Positions 17,074 through 25,298 of a stretch of 64,000 bases of DNA are shown here, piece by piece. Every line of letters begins with the position of its first letter. Positions within the stretch are counted from its first letter, which is position 1. The notes under the pieces were generated by a model. It did not search any database. It had not been told where the DNA came from and was given only the letters and a program-made list of their open reading frames with translations. The DNA is from Lysobacter niastensis (GTDB lineage: Bacteria; Pseudomonadota; Gammaproteobacteria; Xanthomonadales; Xanthomonadaceae): assembly GCF_015453285.1 (NCBI RefSeq), contig NZ_JADLZT010000002.1, positions 186,001 through 250,000 of the forward strand, read 5' to 3'. Both the position numbers and the translations under genes were made by a program.

Positions 17074-19191
17074 ATGGATCCGGCCGCCTCCGCGTCATTG
17101 AACACCAGCTACGTTCTGAAGGATGGCGACAGCTTCCTGATCGCAAACCGCTTGGGCGACGTCGAGGGCGGTGCCGACGGCCAGTTCCACAACGACACGC
17201 GCATCCTCTCGCGCTTCCGGGTCCTGCTCGGCGACAGCGCTCCGATGCTGCTCAGCTCCTATGTCACCCGCGACAACGTCTTCTTCGTCGCGCACCTGAC
17301 CAACCGCCAGCTGCCTCCGCTGGGCAACAACGCCAGCTTTGGCCAGGGCCTGGTGTACCTCAAGCGCATGCGCTTCCTGCATGGCGACCGCCTGTACGAA
17401 CGGCTGCTGCTCGCGAACTACGGCACTGTGCCGGCATTCGTTCCGCTGGTGCTCGAGATCGAGGCGGACTTCAGCGACATGTTCGAGGTGCGCGGCAGCA
17501 AGCGTTCGCGCCGTGGCGACACGATGCCGGTGGAACTGTTCGAGCATGGCCAGACGTTCCGCTATCGCGGCCTCGACGCCGAGCTGCGCAGCTCGTCCGT
17601 GGCGTTCTCGGCCGCGCCGCACCAGGCTTCGGAGCATCGTGTCGAGTTCCAGGTGGAACTTGCCGCCGGTGGCCGCGAGGTCTTCTACGTCGAGGTCGGT
17701 GCGGAGATGGCCCTGCCTTCGCGCGAACGGTTTCGCAGCGCGGCTGCGCTGGCGCGCTCGCGGATGCGGCGGCGTGCACGCAGCAGCGCGCGCCTCCGCA
17801 GCTCGGGTCCATTGTTCAACGCATGGATGGATCGCTCGCGCGCCGACCTGGCGATGCTCACCAGCGAACTGGAAACCGGACCTTATCCTTACGCCGGCGT
17901 GCCGTGGTTTTCGACACCGTTCGGCCGCGACGCCGTGATCACGGCGCTGCAGACGCTGTGGCTCGATCCGGCGTTGGCACGCGGCGTGCTGAAGTTCCTG
18001 GCTAGCCACCAGGCGCAGGAGGAGTCGGCGTTCATGGACTCCTCGCCGGGCAAGATCATGCACGAGACGCGCAAGGGCGAGATGTCCACGCTCGGCGAGT
18101 TGCCGTTCGGCCGCTATTACGGCGGCGTCGACACCACGCCGCTGTTCGTCGGACTGGCCGGTGCTTTCCTGCAGCGCACGGGCGACGTGGCCTTCATCGA
18201 TTCGATCTGGCCGGCACTGATCGCCGCGACGGGATGGATCGAACGCGTCTGCGATGCGAACCGCCACGGCTTCCTCGATTACCAGCGCGGCCAGGAAAGT
18301 GGACTGGCGAACCAGGGCTGGAAGGACAGCTCCGATTCGGTGTTCCATGCCGACGGCCGGCCGCCGCAGGGCGCGATCGCGCTGGTCGAAGTGCAGGGTT
18401 ATGTGTTCGCGGCGCTCAGGGCGATGGCCAGCATGGCCAGCCTGCGAGGGGACGAGGCCGCGTCGTTGCGGTGGCTGGAACGCGCCGAACGCATCCGCGT
18501 CGAGGTCGAGCGCCGCTACTGGATGCCGGATCGCGGGTTCTATGGCATCGCCATCGATGCGGCCGGCGAGTTGTGCGCCGTGCGCTCAAGCAATGCCGGG
18601 CATCTGCTCTACAGCGGCCTGCCGGAATCATCGCGCGCGGCGCAGGTCACGCAGCAACTGCTGGACGCACCGTTCTTCAACGGATGGGGCATCCGCACGC
18701 TGGCGCAGGGAGAGACGCACTTCAACCCGATGTCGTACCACAACGGCTCGGTCTGGCCGCACGATTCGGCGCTGTGCGCGGCCGGCATCGCTGCCTACGG
18801 CGAGCGCCAGGCGGCCACACGACTGCTGCGCGGTGCGTTCGAGTCGGCGGTGCATTTCGACATGCGGCTTCCGGAGTTGTTCTGCGGATTCCCGCGCACG
18901 CCGGGCAGCGCGCCGGTGGCCTACCCGGTGGCGTGCCTGCCGCAGGCCTGGGCGGCCGGTTCGGCCTTCATGCTGGTGCAGGCATGCCTGGGCATCGCCA
19001 TCGACGGGCGCAACGGCGAGGTCGCGATCGAGCGCCCGCAGTTGCCGGTCGGCATCGACGAGGTCGTGGTGCGGCATGTGCCGATCGGCGAATACCGGAT
19101 CCATCTGGTGCTGAAGCGGCTCAACGATCGCGTCGGCGTGTTCGTCGAAGGCCGCGACGCCTGCCGCGTGCCGGTGCGCATCCGCGCCTGA
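17074..19191 (+). CDS. Amylo-alpha-1,6-glucosidase (glycogen debranching) family protein
   Basis: 705 residues. The N-terminal third is the bis-type GDE N-terminal domain (SYVLKDGDSFLIANRLGDVE, FHNDTRILSRFRVLLGDSAP). From about residue 260 an alpha/alpha barrel follows with PYAGVPWFSTPFGRDAVITA, GWKDSSDSVFHADGRPPQG and SYHNGSVWPHDSALCAAGIA, all typical of this glucosidase group. Predicted to hydrolyse alpha-1,6 branches of glycogen-like glucans or a related oligosaccharide; no signal peptide, so cytosolic. The partner is the GT4 gene ten bases upstream. No glgABC or malto-enzyme genes are nearby, so glycogen as the true substrate is not proven. Confidence 0.92.
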   Translation: MDPAASASLNTSYVLKDGDSFLIANRLGDVEGGADGQFHNDTRILSRFRVLLGDSAPMLLSSYVTRDNVFFVAHLTNRQLPPLGNNASFGQGLVYLKRMRFLHGDRLYERLLLANYGTVPAFVPLVLEIEADFSDMFEVRGSKRSRRGDTMPVELFEHGQTFRYRGLDAELRSSSVAFSAAPHQASEHRVEFQVELAAGGREVFYVEVGAEMALPSRERFRSAAALARSRMRRRARSSARLRSSGPLFNAWMDRSRADLAMLTSELETGPYPYAGVPWFSTPFGRDAVITALQTLWLDPALARGVLKFLASHQAQEESAFMDSSPGKIMHETRKGEMSTLGELPFGRYYGGVDTTPLFVGLAGAFLQRTGDVAFIDSIWPALIAATGWIERVCDANRHGFLDYQRGQESGLANQGWKDSSDSVFHADGRPPQGAIALVEVQGYVFAALRAMASMASLRGDEAASLRWLERAERIRVEVERRYWMPDRGFYGIAIDAAGELCAVRSSNAGHLLYSGLPESSRAAQVTQQLLDAPFFNGWGIRTLAQGETHFNPMSYHNGSVWPHDSALCAAGIAAYGERQAATRLLRGAFESAVHFDMRLPELFCGFPRTPGSAPVAYPVACLPQAWAAGSAFMLVQACLGIAIDGRNGEVAIERPQLPVGIDEVVVRHVPIGEYRIHLVLKRLNDRVGVFVEGRDACRVPVRIRA

Positions 19192-19194
19192 GGC

Positions 19195-20106
19195 TCAGCC
19201 GCCGACCAGCAACCTGTCGAGCACGCCCGCCGCGCGCATGCGCGTGCGCCACCAGTCCAGCGCGGCACCAGTTTCGTCGCTGCGCCACGCGAGGTAGAAC
19301 GTCTCCGGCGGCTTGGGCTCCTCTACCTTGCGCTCGACCAGCAGGCCGGCGTCGATGCCGGTCCGCGCATAGGGCTCGGGCAGGAAGCCGAATCCGGTGC
19401 CAGCCACCTGATAGGCGTATTTGGTGCGCATGTCCGGCACGGTCAGCGCGTCCTGCCCGAACAGCATGCCGACCGTGCGCGTGGGCAGATTGCGTGCCGA
19501 ATCGGCCACGGCGATCGCGCGGTGTGCGCGCAGGTCGGCCTTGCCCAGCACTTTCTTGCCCTTTGCCAGCGGGTGCGACGGTGCCACCGCGAACACGAAC
19601 GGCACGGTCCCGATCGGCTCGGCGATGTAGCCGCCGCCCGATGGCCCCTCGCCGGCCGCACCGACGAGCAGGTCCACGCGCCGGTCGAGCAGCGCTTCCC
19701 AGGTTCCTGAAAGGGCTTCGCTGGCGATGCGCAGCCGGGTCTGGTCGGCGACGGCATAGAACTCGGCGATGTCCGGCAACAATCCCTGGGCCGACAGCAT
19801 CGAATCCATCCCGATCGCGAACTCGGTTTCCCAGCCGGAGGCCACGCGCCGCACGCGCTGTTCGAGATCCTGAGCCGCCTTCAGCAGGTAGCGGCCTTCC
19901 TTGAGCAGTTCCTGCCCGGCCTGTGTCAGCGCGACGCGCGGCCCGAGCCGCTCGAACAACTGGACGCCGAGCTCCTCTTCCAGCTTGGACACGACGTAGG
20001 AAATCGTCGACGGCACGCGATACAGCTCCTTCGCTGCACCCGCGAACGAGCCGCGCCGGTCGATGGCGTCGAGAACCTGCAGGGCGTCGAGACTGATCCG
20101 GAGCAT
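19195..20106 (-). CDS. LysR-family transcriptional regulator
   Basis: 303 residues. The N-terminal winged helix-turn-helix is clear (LDALQVLDAIDRRGSFAGAA, then YRVPSTISYVVSKLEEELGV and LFERLGPRVALTQAG). The remaining ~210 residues form the effector-binding domain (FAIGMDSMLSAQGLLPDIAEF; RRVDLLVGAAGEGPSG). It is transcribed away from the pirin-doxX pair with a 153-base AT-richer region between, the standard arrangement for a LysR protein controlling its neighbour. The inducer is unknown. Its stop is four bases from the debranching gene stop. Confidence 0.95.
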   Translation of the reverse strand: MLRISLDALQVLDAIDRRGSFAGAAKELYRVPSTISYVVSKLEEELGVQLFERLGPRVALTQAGQELLKEGRYLLKAAQDLEQRVRRVASGWETEFAIGMDSMLSAQGLLPDIAEFYAVADQTRLRIASEALSGTWEALLDRRVDLLVGAAGEGPSGGGYIAEPIGTVPFVFAVAPSHPLAKGKKVLGKADLRAHRAIAVADSARNLPTRTVGMLFGQDALTVPDMRTKYAYQVAGTGFGFLPEPYARTGIDAGLLVERKVEEPKPPETFYLAWRSDETGAALDWWRTRMRAAGVLDRLLVGG

Positions 20107-20259
20107 TCGATTTTTTCGATGATAGGACGGGAATCTTTCCGTTTTTCAAAGGCTTCCGGTGCGCGGATACTGCGCGTCAACCGAAAGGCAGCCAGTTTTT
20201 ACCGCTGACCAGCCACACGGCCAAACCATCGAAATATTCGCACATATAGGAGCGCCATC

Positions 20260-20967
20260 ATGCTTCAGGTTCGCAAGAGCGACGAGCGCGGGCTGGCCAA
20301 CCACGGCTGGCTGAACTCCCGCCACAGCTTCTCCTTCGCCGAGTACATGGACCCCAACCACGTCCACTTCGGCCCGCTGCGCGTGATCAACGAGGACCGC
20401 GTCGCGCCGGCCCAGGGCTTCGGCACGCACGGCCACCAGGACATGGAGATCATCTCCTACGTGCTCGGCGGTGCGCTGGAGCACAAGGACAGCCTGGGCA
20501 CCGGCTCGGTGATCCGCTACGGCGACGTGCAGCGCATGAGCGCCGGCACCGGCGTGCGCCACAGCGAGTTCAACCACTCGCGCAGCGAGCCCGTGCACTT
20601 CCTGCAGATCTGGATCATCCCGTCGCAGCGCGGCATCGCGCCGAGCTACGAGGAGAAGCACTTCGCGACGGAAACCAAGCGTGGACAGCTGCGCCTGATC
20701 GGTTCGCCCGACGGCCGCGACGGCTCGGTACTGATCCACCAGGACGCGTGGCTCTATGCCTCGATCCTCGATGGCGAGGACCGCGTCGCACACGCGCTGC
20801 AGGCCGGGCGCGGCGCTTACGTGCATGTCGTACGCGGCAACGTCACGGTCAACGGCATCGCGCTGTCCGGCGGTGACGCACTGAAGATCAGCGACGAGGC
20901 GCAGGTCACGCTGGCCGGCGCGCAGGACGCTGAAGTGCTGCTGTTCGACCTCCCCCTCGAATTCTGA
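20260..20967 (+). CDS. Pirin-family bicupin protein
   Basis: 235 residues. The N-terminal cupin has the pirin metal motif: GFGTHGHQDMEIISYVLGG (His-x-His, then Glu) with RYGDVQRMSAGTGVRHSEFN bearing another His, plus the family start ERGLANHGWLNSRHSFSF. The C-terminal cupin lacks metal ligands, as in YhhW/YhaK types. Some relatives have quercetin dioxygenase activity; others act as regulators, so the role is open. A good AGGAG lies eight bases before the ATG. doxX follows 25 bases later; the LysR gene is divergent and probably the regulator. Confidence 0.94.
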   Translation: MLQVRKSDERGLANHGWLNSRHSFSFAEYMDPNHVHFGPLRVINEDRVAPAQGFGTHGHQDMEIISYVLGGALEHKDSLGTGSVIRYGDVQRMSAGTGVRHSEFNHSRSEPVHFLQIWIIPSQRGIAPSYEEKHFATETKRGQLRLIGSPDGRDGSVLIHQDAWLYASILDGEDRVAHALQAGRGAYVHVVRGNVTVNGIALSGGDALKISDEAQVTLAGAQDAEVLLFDLPLEF

Positions 20968-20992
20968 TCCACCACTTTCTCAGGCACCCACC

Positions 20993-21388
20993 ATGAATAC
21001 CCAAAGCAATAACCAGACTCCCCTGTTCGCCATCGGCCGCGCCCTGCTCGGTGCGCTGTTCCTGGTCTCCGGCATCGGCAAGATCTTCGGCTTCGCCGGC
21101 GTCGCCGGCTGGATGGCGAGTGCCGGGCTGCCGTTCGCTTCCGCTTTCCTCGTGGCGACGATCGCCATCGAAGTGATCGGCGGCCTGCTGCTGATCATCG
21201 GCTGGCAGTCCCGCTGGGCGGCACTGGCCCTGGCCGCCTTCCTGGTGCCGGTCACCGCGGTCTTCCACGGTTTCTGGAGCGCGGACGATGCGCACTTCCA
21301 GGAGCAGCTCACTGCCTTCCTGAAGAACGCGGCGATCCTCGGCGGCATGCTGCTGGTGTTCGAGCGCGGCATCCGCAAGCCGCAATAA
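20993..21388 (+). CDS. DoxX-family membrane protein
   Basis: 131 residues with four predicted membrane helices (LFAIGRALLGALFLVSGIGK; FASAFLVATIAIEVIGGLLL; ALALAAFLVPVTAVFHGF; the last in ILGGMLLVFERG). The GRALLGALFLVSGIGKIFG start is the DoxX signature. Family members are small inner-membrane proteins, some tied to thiosulfate:quinone oxidoreductase or redox stress. Pairing with a pirin gene under a LysR protein is common and suggests a redox or quinone response. A perfect-stem terminator follows the stop. Confidence 0.93.
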   Translation: MNTQSNNQTPLFAIGRALLGALFLVSGIGKIFGFAGVAGWMASAGLPFASAFLVATIAIEVIGGLLLIIGWQSRWAALALAAFLVPVTAVFHGFWSADDAHFQEQLTAFLKNAAILGGMLLVFERGIRKPQ

Positions 21389-21407
21389 GCCGGCACCAAT
21401 CGTGCCA

Positions 21408-21443
21408 ATGCCGCCATCGGCTTACCGATGGCGGCATCGTTTT
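21408..21443 (+). terminator. Intrinsic terminator of pirin-doxX
   Basis: A perfect 13-bp stem (ATGCCGCCATCGG with CCGATGGCGGCAT) and a CTTA loop, then CGTTTTC. It begins 19 bases after the doxX stop. Confidence 0.85.
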
Positions 21444-21485
21444 CTCGCACGCCGGTGCAATCCCTCGCGCGGACCAACCGATAGT

Positions 21486-21666
21486 CTGCGGCAGTGGGAG
21501 AAGCCTTTCTCATGACGCCGGCACACCGCCGGCCGCCTCGTTGAATGCATCCGCCTTCCGGCATGGGCCGCACGCGGATGCGACGCATGCCGTTGTCTCC
21601 GATCGGCGGCATGCGACCTGTCGCTGCCCGGATCCCCCTCCCCCTCCCCGGGCAGCGGCTTTTTTC
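21486..21666 (+). ncRNA. Candidate small RNA with three hairpins and C-rich terminator loop
   Basis: Between the doxX terminator and a minus-strand gene lies plus-strand sequence that folds as successive hairpins: GCATCCGC/GCGGATGC (21547-21581), GCATGCCG/CGGCATGC (21585-21614), and CGCTGCCCGG/CCGGGCAGCG (21622-21657) followed by GCTTTTTT. The last loop is C-rich (ATCCCCCTCCCCCTCC), the anti-Shine-Dalgarno-like type used by several known sRNAs. A GATAGT element at 21480 could be a -10 box, with a poor -35. There is no plausible coding frame on this strand here, and the doxX transcript already has its own terminator. The 5' end is a guess. It could instead be a second terminator plus unrelated repeats. 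Confidence 0.5.
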
Positions 21667-21922
21667 AGCGCACGCCCGACAGCAGCGCGATGACGCCTGC
21701 CAGCGCGGCAAGCCCGGTCATCTCGACCAGGATCGACGCCCAGTGAGCGGTGTCATCGAGGTCACGGAAGCCCGTATCGGGAAATCGTCCGAACGTCACG
21801 GCGCGCCAGATCGCCCAGCCGATCGACCAGCCGACCGTCCTGACCAGGAACTCCCAGCCGAGCCACCACAGCGCACGGGCGATCCACAGCACCGGGCGAA
21901 TCAGATCAACGGCATCCAGCAT
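21665..21922 (-). CDS. Small membrane protein of unknown function (85 aa)
   Basis: Two hydrophobic segments (Trp/Ile-rich VLWIARALWWLGWEFLV and the C-terminal ASILVEMTGLAALAGVIALL) separated by a charged loop with FGRFPDTGFRDLDDTAHW. Not recognised. It is on the same strand as, and 36 bases after, the 76-residue gene, and with the next gene upstream may form a short operon of envelope proteins. Coding status rests on hydrophobic patterning only. Confidence 0.6.
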   Translation of the reverse strand: MLDAVDLIRPVLWIARALWWLGWEFLVRTVGWSIGWAIWRAVTFGRFPDTGFRDLDDTAHWASILVEMTGLAALAGVIALLSGVR

Positions 21923-21958
21923 GCGAGCCCCGAGATTGGGAGGGTGAACTGTCGCGAG

Positions 21959-22189
21959 TCAGTCTCCGCCACCGCCGCCATCCGATCCGCCGCCATCGCA
22001 GCTGCCGGAATCGGACGATGTATCGGAGCAGCTGGAGCTGTCCGACGCCATCCATGACGATGCTCCGTCGCCGAAATGTCCCGGGTCACCCTGCGACGTT
22101 CCGCCGCGCGATGAGTAGTTGCGCCACCAGTGCGCGAGCACGGCCACGATGACCAGGGCTGCTGCGATCAGGGTTGCAAGCAGGATCAT
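21959..22189 (-). CDS. Small membrane protein with Ser/Asp/Gly-rich tail (76 aa)
   Basis: An N-terminal membrane helix (MILLATLIAAALVIVAVLAHWW) is followed by a polar segment and a striking low-complexity tail, SSCSDTSSDSGSCDGGGSDG then GGGGD, with two Cys. Short bacterial membrane proteins ending in Gly/Ser/Cys-rich tails are known but of unknown role. The ATG at 22189 is six bases after the stop of the upstream secreted protein, so they are cotranscribed. Not recognised further. Confidence 0.7.
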   Translation of the reverse strand: MILLATLIAAALVIVAVLAHWWRNYSSRGGTSQGDPGHFGDGASSWMASDSSSCSDTSSDSGSCDGGGSDGGGGGD

Positions 22190-22195
22190 TGCTGT

Positions 22196-22735
22196 CTACC
22201 TCACCACGAACGAGGTGTGCAGGGGAATCGCGACCCCGCGCACGCGATCCTTGACCGTCACGTCAACCTTCCACGTACCACGTGGATCGGACGGCTCGGC
22301 GACGTACTTCAGCGATGCCGTGGACAGGAACACGCTCGTCGGTGTGGTGCTGAGATTGCCGTTGAAGCACGGCATGTCGCGCTCTTCGACGGAGGGCTTT
22401 CCATCAGGTCGCGAGACCACGAAATCGCAGGCGACGTCGACCATGCCGGCTTCGTCGACCTTCGGGTTGGCAAGGAAGGTCAGGATGTAGAGCTCGCCGC
22501 CTTCGGACACTTCGGTTGCGGTGCTGAAATGCGGCACGGTCTCCGGCGGGGTGTTCCACTTTTCCTGCCAGTCCTGGTCCGGAGTCACCAGCAGTGTGGC
22601 GCTGAAGCCGTCCTTCGATTTCGACGCTGACGTCTCGGGCAATGCGTTTCCTTCCATGTCGCGCCAGCCGCTTTGCGCGGACGCCGTCAGCGAGAACAGC
22701 AGCAACGCGCAAGCCGTGATGTAGCGATGCCTCAT
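22196..22735 (-). CDS. Exported protein of unknown function (179 aa)
   Basis: A Sec signal peptide (MRHRYITACALLLFSLTASA, cleavage before Gln21) then a mature protein with a predicted beta-sandwich look and two Cys (VACDFVV and DMPCFNG) that could form a disulfide. The end (TWKVDVTVKDRVRGVAIPLH) resembles domains that bind or present ligands, but no family is recognised. It leads a run of three short genes on the minus strand; the next ATG is only six bases after its stop. Confidence 0.75.
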   Translation of the reverse strand: MRHRYITACALLLFSLTASAQSGWRDMEGNALPETSASKSKDGFSATLLVTPDQDWQEKWNTPPETVPHFSTATEVSEGGELYILTFLANPKVDEAGMVDVACDFVVSRPDGKPSVEERDMPCFNGNLSTTPTSVFLSTASLKYVAEPSDPRGTWKVDVTVKDRVRGVAIPLHTSFVVR

Positions 22736-22776
22736 GCATCCTCCCTGGATGAGGCCGCGAGTGTGCGGCCCGACAG

Positions 22777-23118
22777 TCAGCCGCGACGGTACAGCAGCGT
22801 TCGATTGGCGGCAAAGGGCGGCATCAGCACGGCGTCGCGCCAGGCGGCGGTGGCCGGGAAGGCCGCGATCATGGCGCGCTCGAACACCTCGAAGCCGGGC
22901 TGCTCCTCGCTGATGGTGATGCGTTGCCCGGCCGCGACGAACTCGAGGAAGGCTTCATCCGTGGTGCACCGATCGGCTTTGCAGCCCCATATCTCCGCGA
23001 CGGATTGCCACGCGACATGACCGTCGCCGGCACTGAAGCCAATGGCGGTGAGCACGATGGCCGGACGCGCTGACGATCTGCGCGAAAGCCAGTCGAACAG
23101 GTTCGTGATCGTGCCCAT
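22777..23118 (-). CDS. Protein of unknown function (113 aa)
   Basis: The protein-like part begins MGTITNLFDWLSRRSSARPA at 23118; an ATG at 23271 in the same frame would add 51 residues, and neither has a clear ribosome site. The body has WQSVAEIWGCKADRCTTDEA with two Cys and a hydrophobic VLTAIGFSAGDG segment. No family recognised and no signal peptide from this start. It is divergent from the barrel gene, so the intervening ~260 bases would carry both promoters. Confidence 0.55.
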   Translation of the reverse strand: MGTITNLFDWLSRRSSARPAIVLTAIGFSAGDGHVAWQSVAEIWGCKADRCTTDEAFLEFVAAGQRITISEEQPGFEVFERAMIAAFPATAAWRDAVLMPPFAANRTLLYRRG

Positions 23119-23376
23119 GGACTGAAGATACACGGTCGATCCCGCTTCGCCGACGCCCTCGATAGCGGCACGCGCCGCGCATGCCCGTACGAACTCCACA
23201 CCGGACAATTGTTCCGTTCGCGGGATTCTTTGTGTCCGATATCCGCCATTGGGTGCACTCGTGTTGGCCATACACAGGGATGGCAGCGACGGAAGTCCAG
23301 GCATCGTGCCGGGGCCCGCCGCGCGGCCTGCAGATCTCCCTCCCCCCTCTGCAGTCGTTTGAAGGACCCAAAAGCA

Positions 23377-23910
23377 ATGAGCAAGAACAAGCTGCTGTCC
23401 AGCGCACTTCTGGCCGCCGTCCTCGGCGCCTCCGCGCTTTCCGCCCAGGCTGCCGACAAGGGCTTCTACGCCGGTGCCGGCGTCGGCCAGTCGTTCGTCG
23501 ACGAACAGGCTTACGACGACGAGGACACCGCGTTTTCGGTGTTCGGTGGCTACCAGTTCAATCGCTACTTCGGCCTGGAAGCCGGCTACGCCGACTTCGG
23601 CAAGATCGAGCCGCAAGGCGCCGGCCGCGCGCTCGAAGCCGATAGCGCCTACCTGACCGCGGTCGGCACGCTGCCGATCACCGAGAAGTTCTCGGCCTAC
23701 GCGAAGGCCGGCTTTCACGCCTGGAATCTCGACGACGCGATTCCGGGCCTGACCGGCACCAACGACGACAGCGGCACCGATCCGACCTACGGCGTCGGCG
23801 TGCAGTACCGCCTCACCGACCAGGTCGCGCTGCGCGGCGAGTACAGCCGCTTCGAGATCGAAGACCTGGATCAGGACCTGGCCCAGGTGCAGGTGCGCTT
23901 CGACTTCTGA
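23377..23910 (+). CDS. Outer-membrane beta-barrel protein (OmpA-like, 177 aa)
   Basis: ATG 23377 opens a signal peptide (MSKNKLLSSALLAAVLGASA, ending SAQA before Ala26). The mature part is an eight-strand barrel of the OmpA membrane-domain/OmpW-like type: GFYAGAGVGQSFVDEQ, FSVFGGYQFNRYFGLEAGYA, YLTAVGTLPITEKFSAYAKA, GVGVQYRLTDQVALRGEYS, and a final VRFDF with the terminal Phe. No periplasmic peptidoglycan-binding domain. It is a single-gene unit with its own terminator. Different in sequence from the barrels at the window start. Confidence 0.9.
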   Translation: MSKNKLLSSALLAAVLGASALSAQAADKGFYAGAGVGQSFVDEQAYDDEDTAFSVFGGYQFNRYFGLEAGYADFGKIEPQGAGRALEADSAYLTAVGTLPITEKFSAYAKAGFHAWNLDDAIPGLTGTNDDSGTDPTYGVGVQYRLTDQVALRGEYSRFEIEDLDQDLAQVQVRFDF

Positions 23911-23955
23911 TCGTCGCGTAGTGACGTTGCGCCGGATGCGCAACGGGAAGAAACG

Positions 23956-23987
23956 AAAGCCGCCGGTGATGAGCCGGCGGTTTTTTT
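23956..23987 (+). terminator. Intrinsic terminator of the OmpA-like gene
   Basis: CCGCCGG/CCGGCGG stem with a TGATGAG loop followed by seven T, about 45 bases after the stop. Confidence 0.9.
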
Positions 23988-24050
23988 CATGCCCTTGCAG
24001 TGCAGCGATACCTGCACATGGGCGTCGCCGTGAAGCCAGCGGCATGCTCT

Positions 24051-24117
24051 CTCCCTTCGCCTTTGGCGAAAGGGGGTGCCGAGGGACGTTTGCGCGCCAT
24101 TGGCGCGCGTCCCGAGG
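24051..24117. repeat. Paired hairpins in the 326-bp gap before the DedA gene
   Basis: Two adjacent inverted repeats: CCCTTCGCC-TTT-GGCGAAAGGG (24053-24074) and a longer one in which GAGGGACG...GCGCGCC pairs across ATT with GGCGCGC-GTCCC (24082-24114). Layout and base content resemble REP-type intergenic elements of xanthomonads. The remainder of the gap (24118-24236) shows no gene. Confidence 0.55.
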
Positions 24118-24236
24118 AACGCCGTCGGGCTGCGCCCGGCAGCCGGACGGCTTGGTGAGGGGTTGGCTTTTCAGCGGCGAAGAAGAAGCATCTTCCCGCC
24201 CGCAGCAGAACAAGCAGCGAGACAGCGCTCGCGGGA

Positions 24237-25166
24237 TCATCCCGCCTGTGACGACAACGCCACCGCGCGGCCGGCATCGCGCCACGCGGTAAAGCCGCCG
24301 GCCAGCGGACGCACGCGGCCAAAGCCGCGCTTCTGCAGTTCGCGCGCCAGTACGGCGGCCGACAGCTCGTTCGGGCAATCGCAGTAGATGATCACCTGCT
24401 CCTGCGCGGCGAGCTCGACATCACGCACCGAATTGACGAACACGGCACCCGGAATCCAGCCGGTGCGCTCGCGCTGATCGGCCGCACGCACGTCGAGGAT
24501 CAGCGGCGAACCGCCGTTCTCGATCATCTCGTGCAGTTCGTCGGGCGTGATCCGCGCCATGCGCAACTGGCGCAATACGCGATGACGGTTGAGCCACTTC
24601 CACAGGACGAAGCCAACGATCGCCACCAGCACCAGCATCAGCCCGTAGCGGCCGAGCTCGTCGAGCTGCAACAGCACGCTGCCGACGACATCCTTGAATG
24701 CCACGCCAATCGCCACCGCCAGGCCCGACCACAGCACCGCACCGATGCCGTCGAACAGCAGGAACCTGCGCGTGCTGACGCCGGTCTCGCCGGCCATCGT
24801 GGTGGCGACCGCGGCGAAACCGGGAACGAATTTGGCGACGGTCAGGGACACGGGCCCCCAGCGGCCGTAGATGCCTCGCGTACGCAGCACGCAGGAATCG
24901 GGCGACAGCGACAGCTTGCACATCAGCCGCACCAGCCGGGCACCCAGCCTGCGGCCGCCGATGAACCAGAACCAGTCGGCGGCGACCGCCGCAGCCGTCG
25001 CCACTGCCAGGATCGGCAGGACGCTCTCGCCGGCCTGCGCCGCCATCGACGTGGTGACGATGATCGGCGGATAGGCGGGCACCGGAATGCCGCCCTGATC
25101 GAAGAACACGCTCACGGCCACCACGAGCAGGCCGTAGGTCGCGATCAGGTACAGCAGCGTGTCCAT
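24237..25166 (-). CDS. DedA-family membrane protein fused to a rhodanese domain
   Basis: 309 residues from ATG 25166. Residues 1 to about 195 form a DedA/SNARE-associated-like membrane domain (GLLVVAVSVFFDQGGIPVPA with the acidic/Pro-rich re-entrant loop, then LTVAKFVPGFAAVATTMAGE, which has the conserved Lys-Phe-x-Pro-Gly). A basic linker leads to a rhodanese domain: ITPDELHEMIENGGSPLILD, RERTGWIPGAVFVN, and the active-site loop VIIYCDCPNELSAA with Cys. DedA proteins act in membrane lipid (undecaprenyl phosphate or phospholipid) transport; the reason for the rhodanese is unknown. It lies downstream of amtB on the same strand but 132 bases away. Confidence 0.92.
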   Translation of the reverse strand: MDTLLYLIATYGLLVVAVSVFFDQGGIPVPAYPPIIVTTSMAAQAGESVLPILAVATAAAVAADWFWFIGGRRLGARLVRLMCKLSLSPDSCVLRTRGIYGRWGPVSLTVAKFVPGFAAVATTMAGETGVSTRRFLLFDGIGAVLWSGLAVAIGVAFKDVVGSVLLQLDELGRYGLMLVLVAIVGFVLWKWLNRHRVLRQLRMARITPDELHEMIENGGSPLILDVRAADQRERTGWIPGAVFVNSVRDVELAAQEQVIIYCDCPNELSAAVLARELQKRGFGRVRPLAGGFTAWRDAGRAVALSSQAG

Positions 25167-25298
25167 GGCGTGGGGAGACCAGCGGAGCCGGGGTTGCCAT
25201 GATACGGCGGCCTTGCGCGGCAGGCATCGCCACTGCCGCGCCACAGCGTTCCACTCGTCCGACGCGTGTGCCCGGCCGCCCGGGCACACGCTCCCCGA

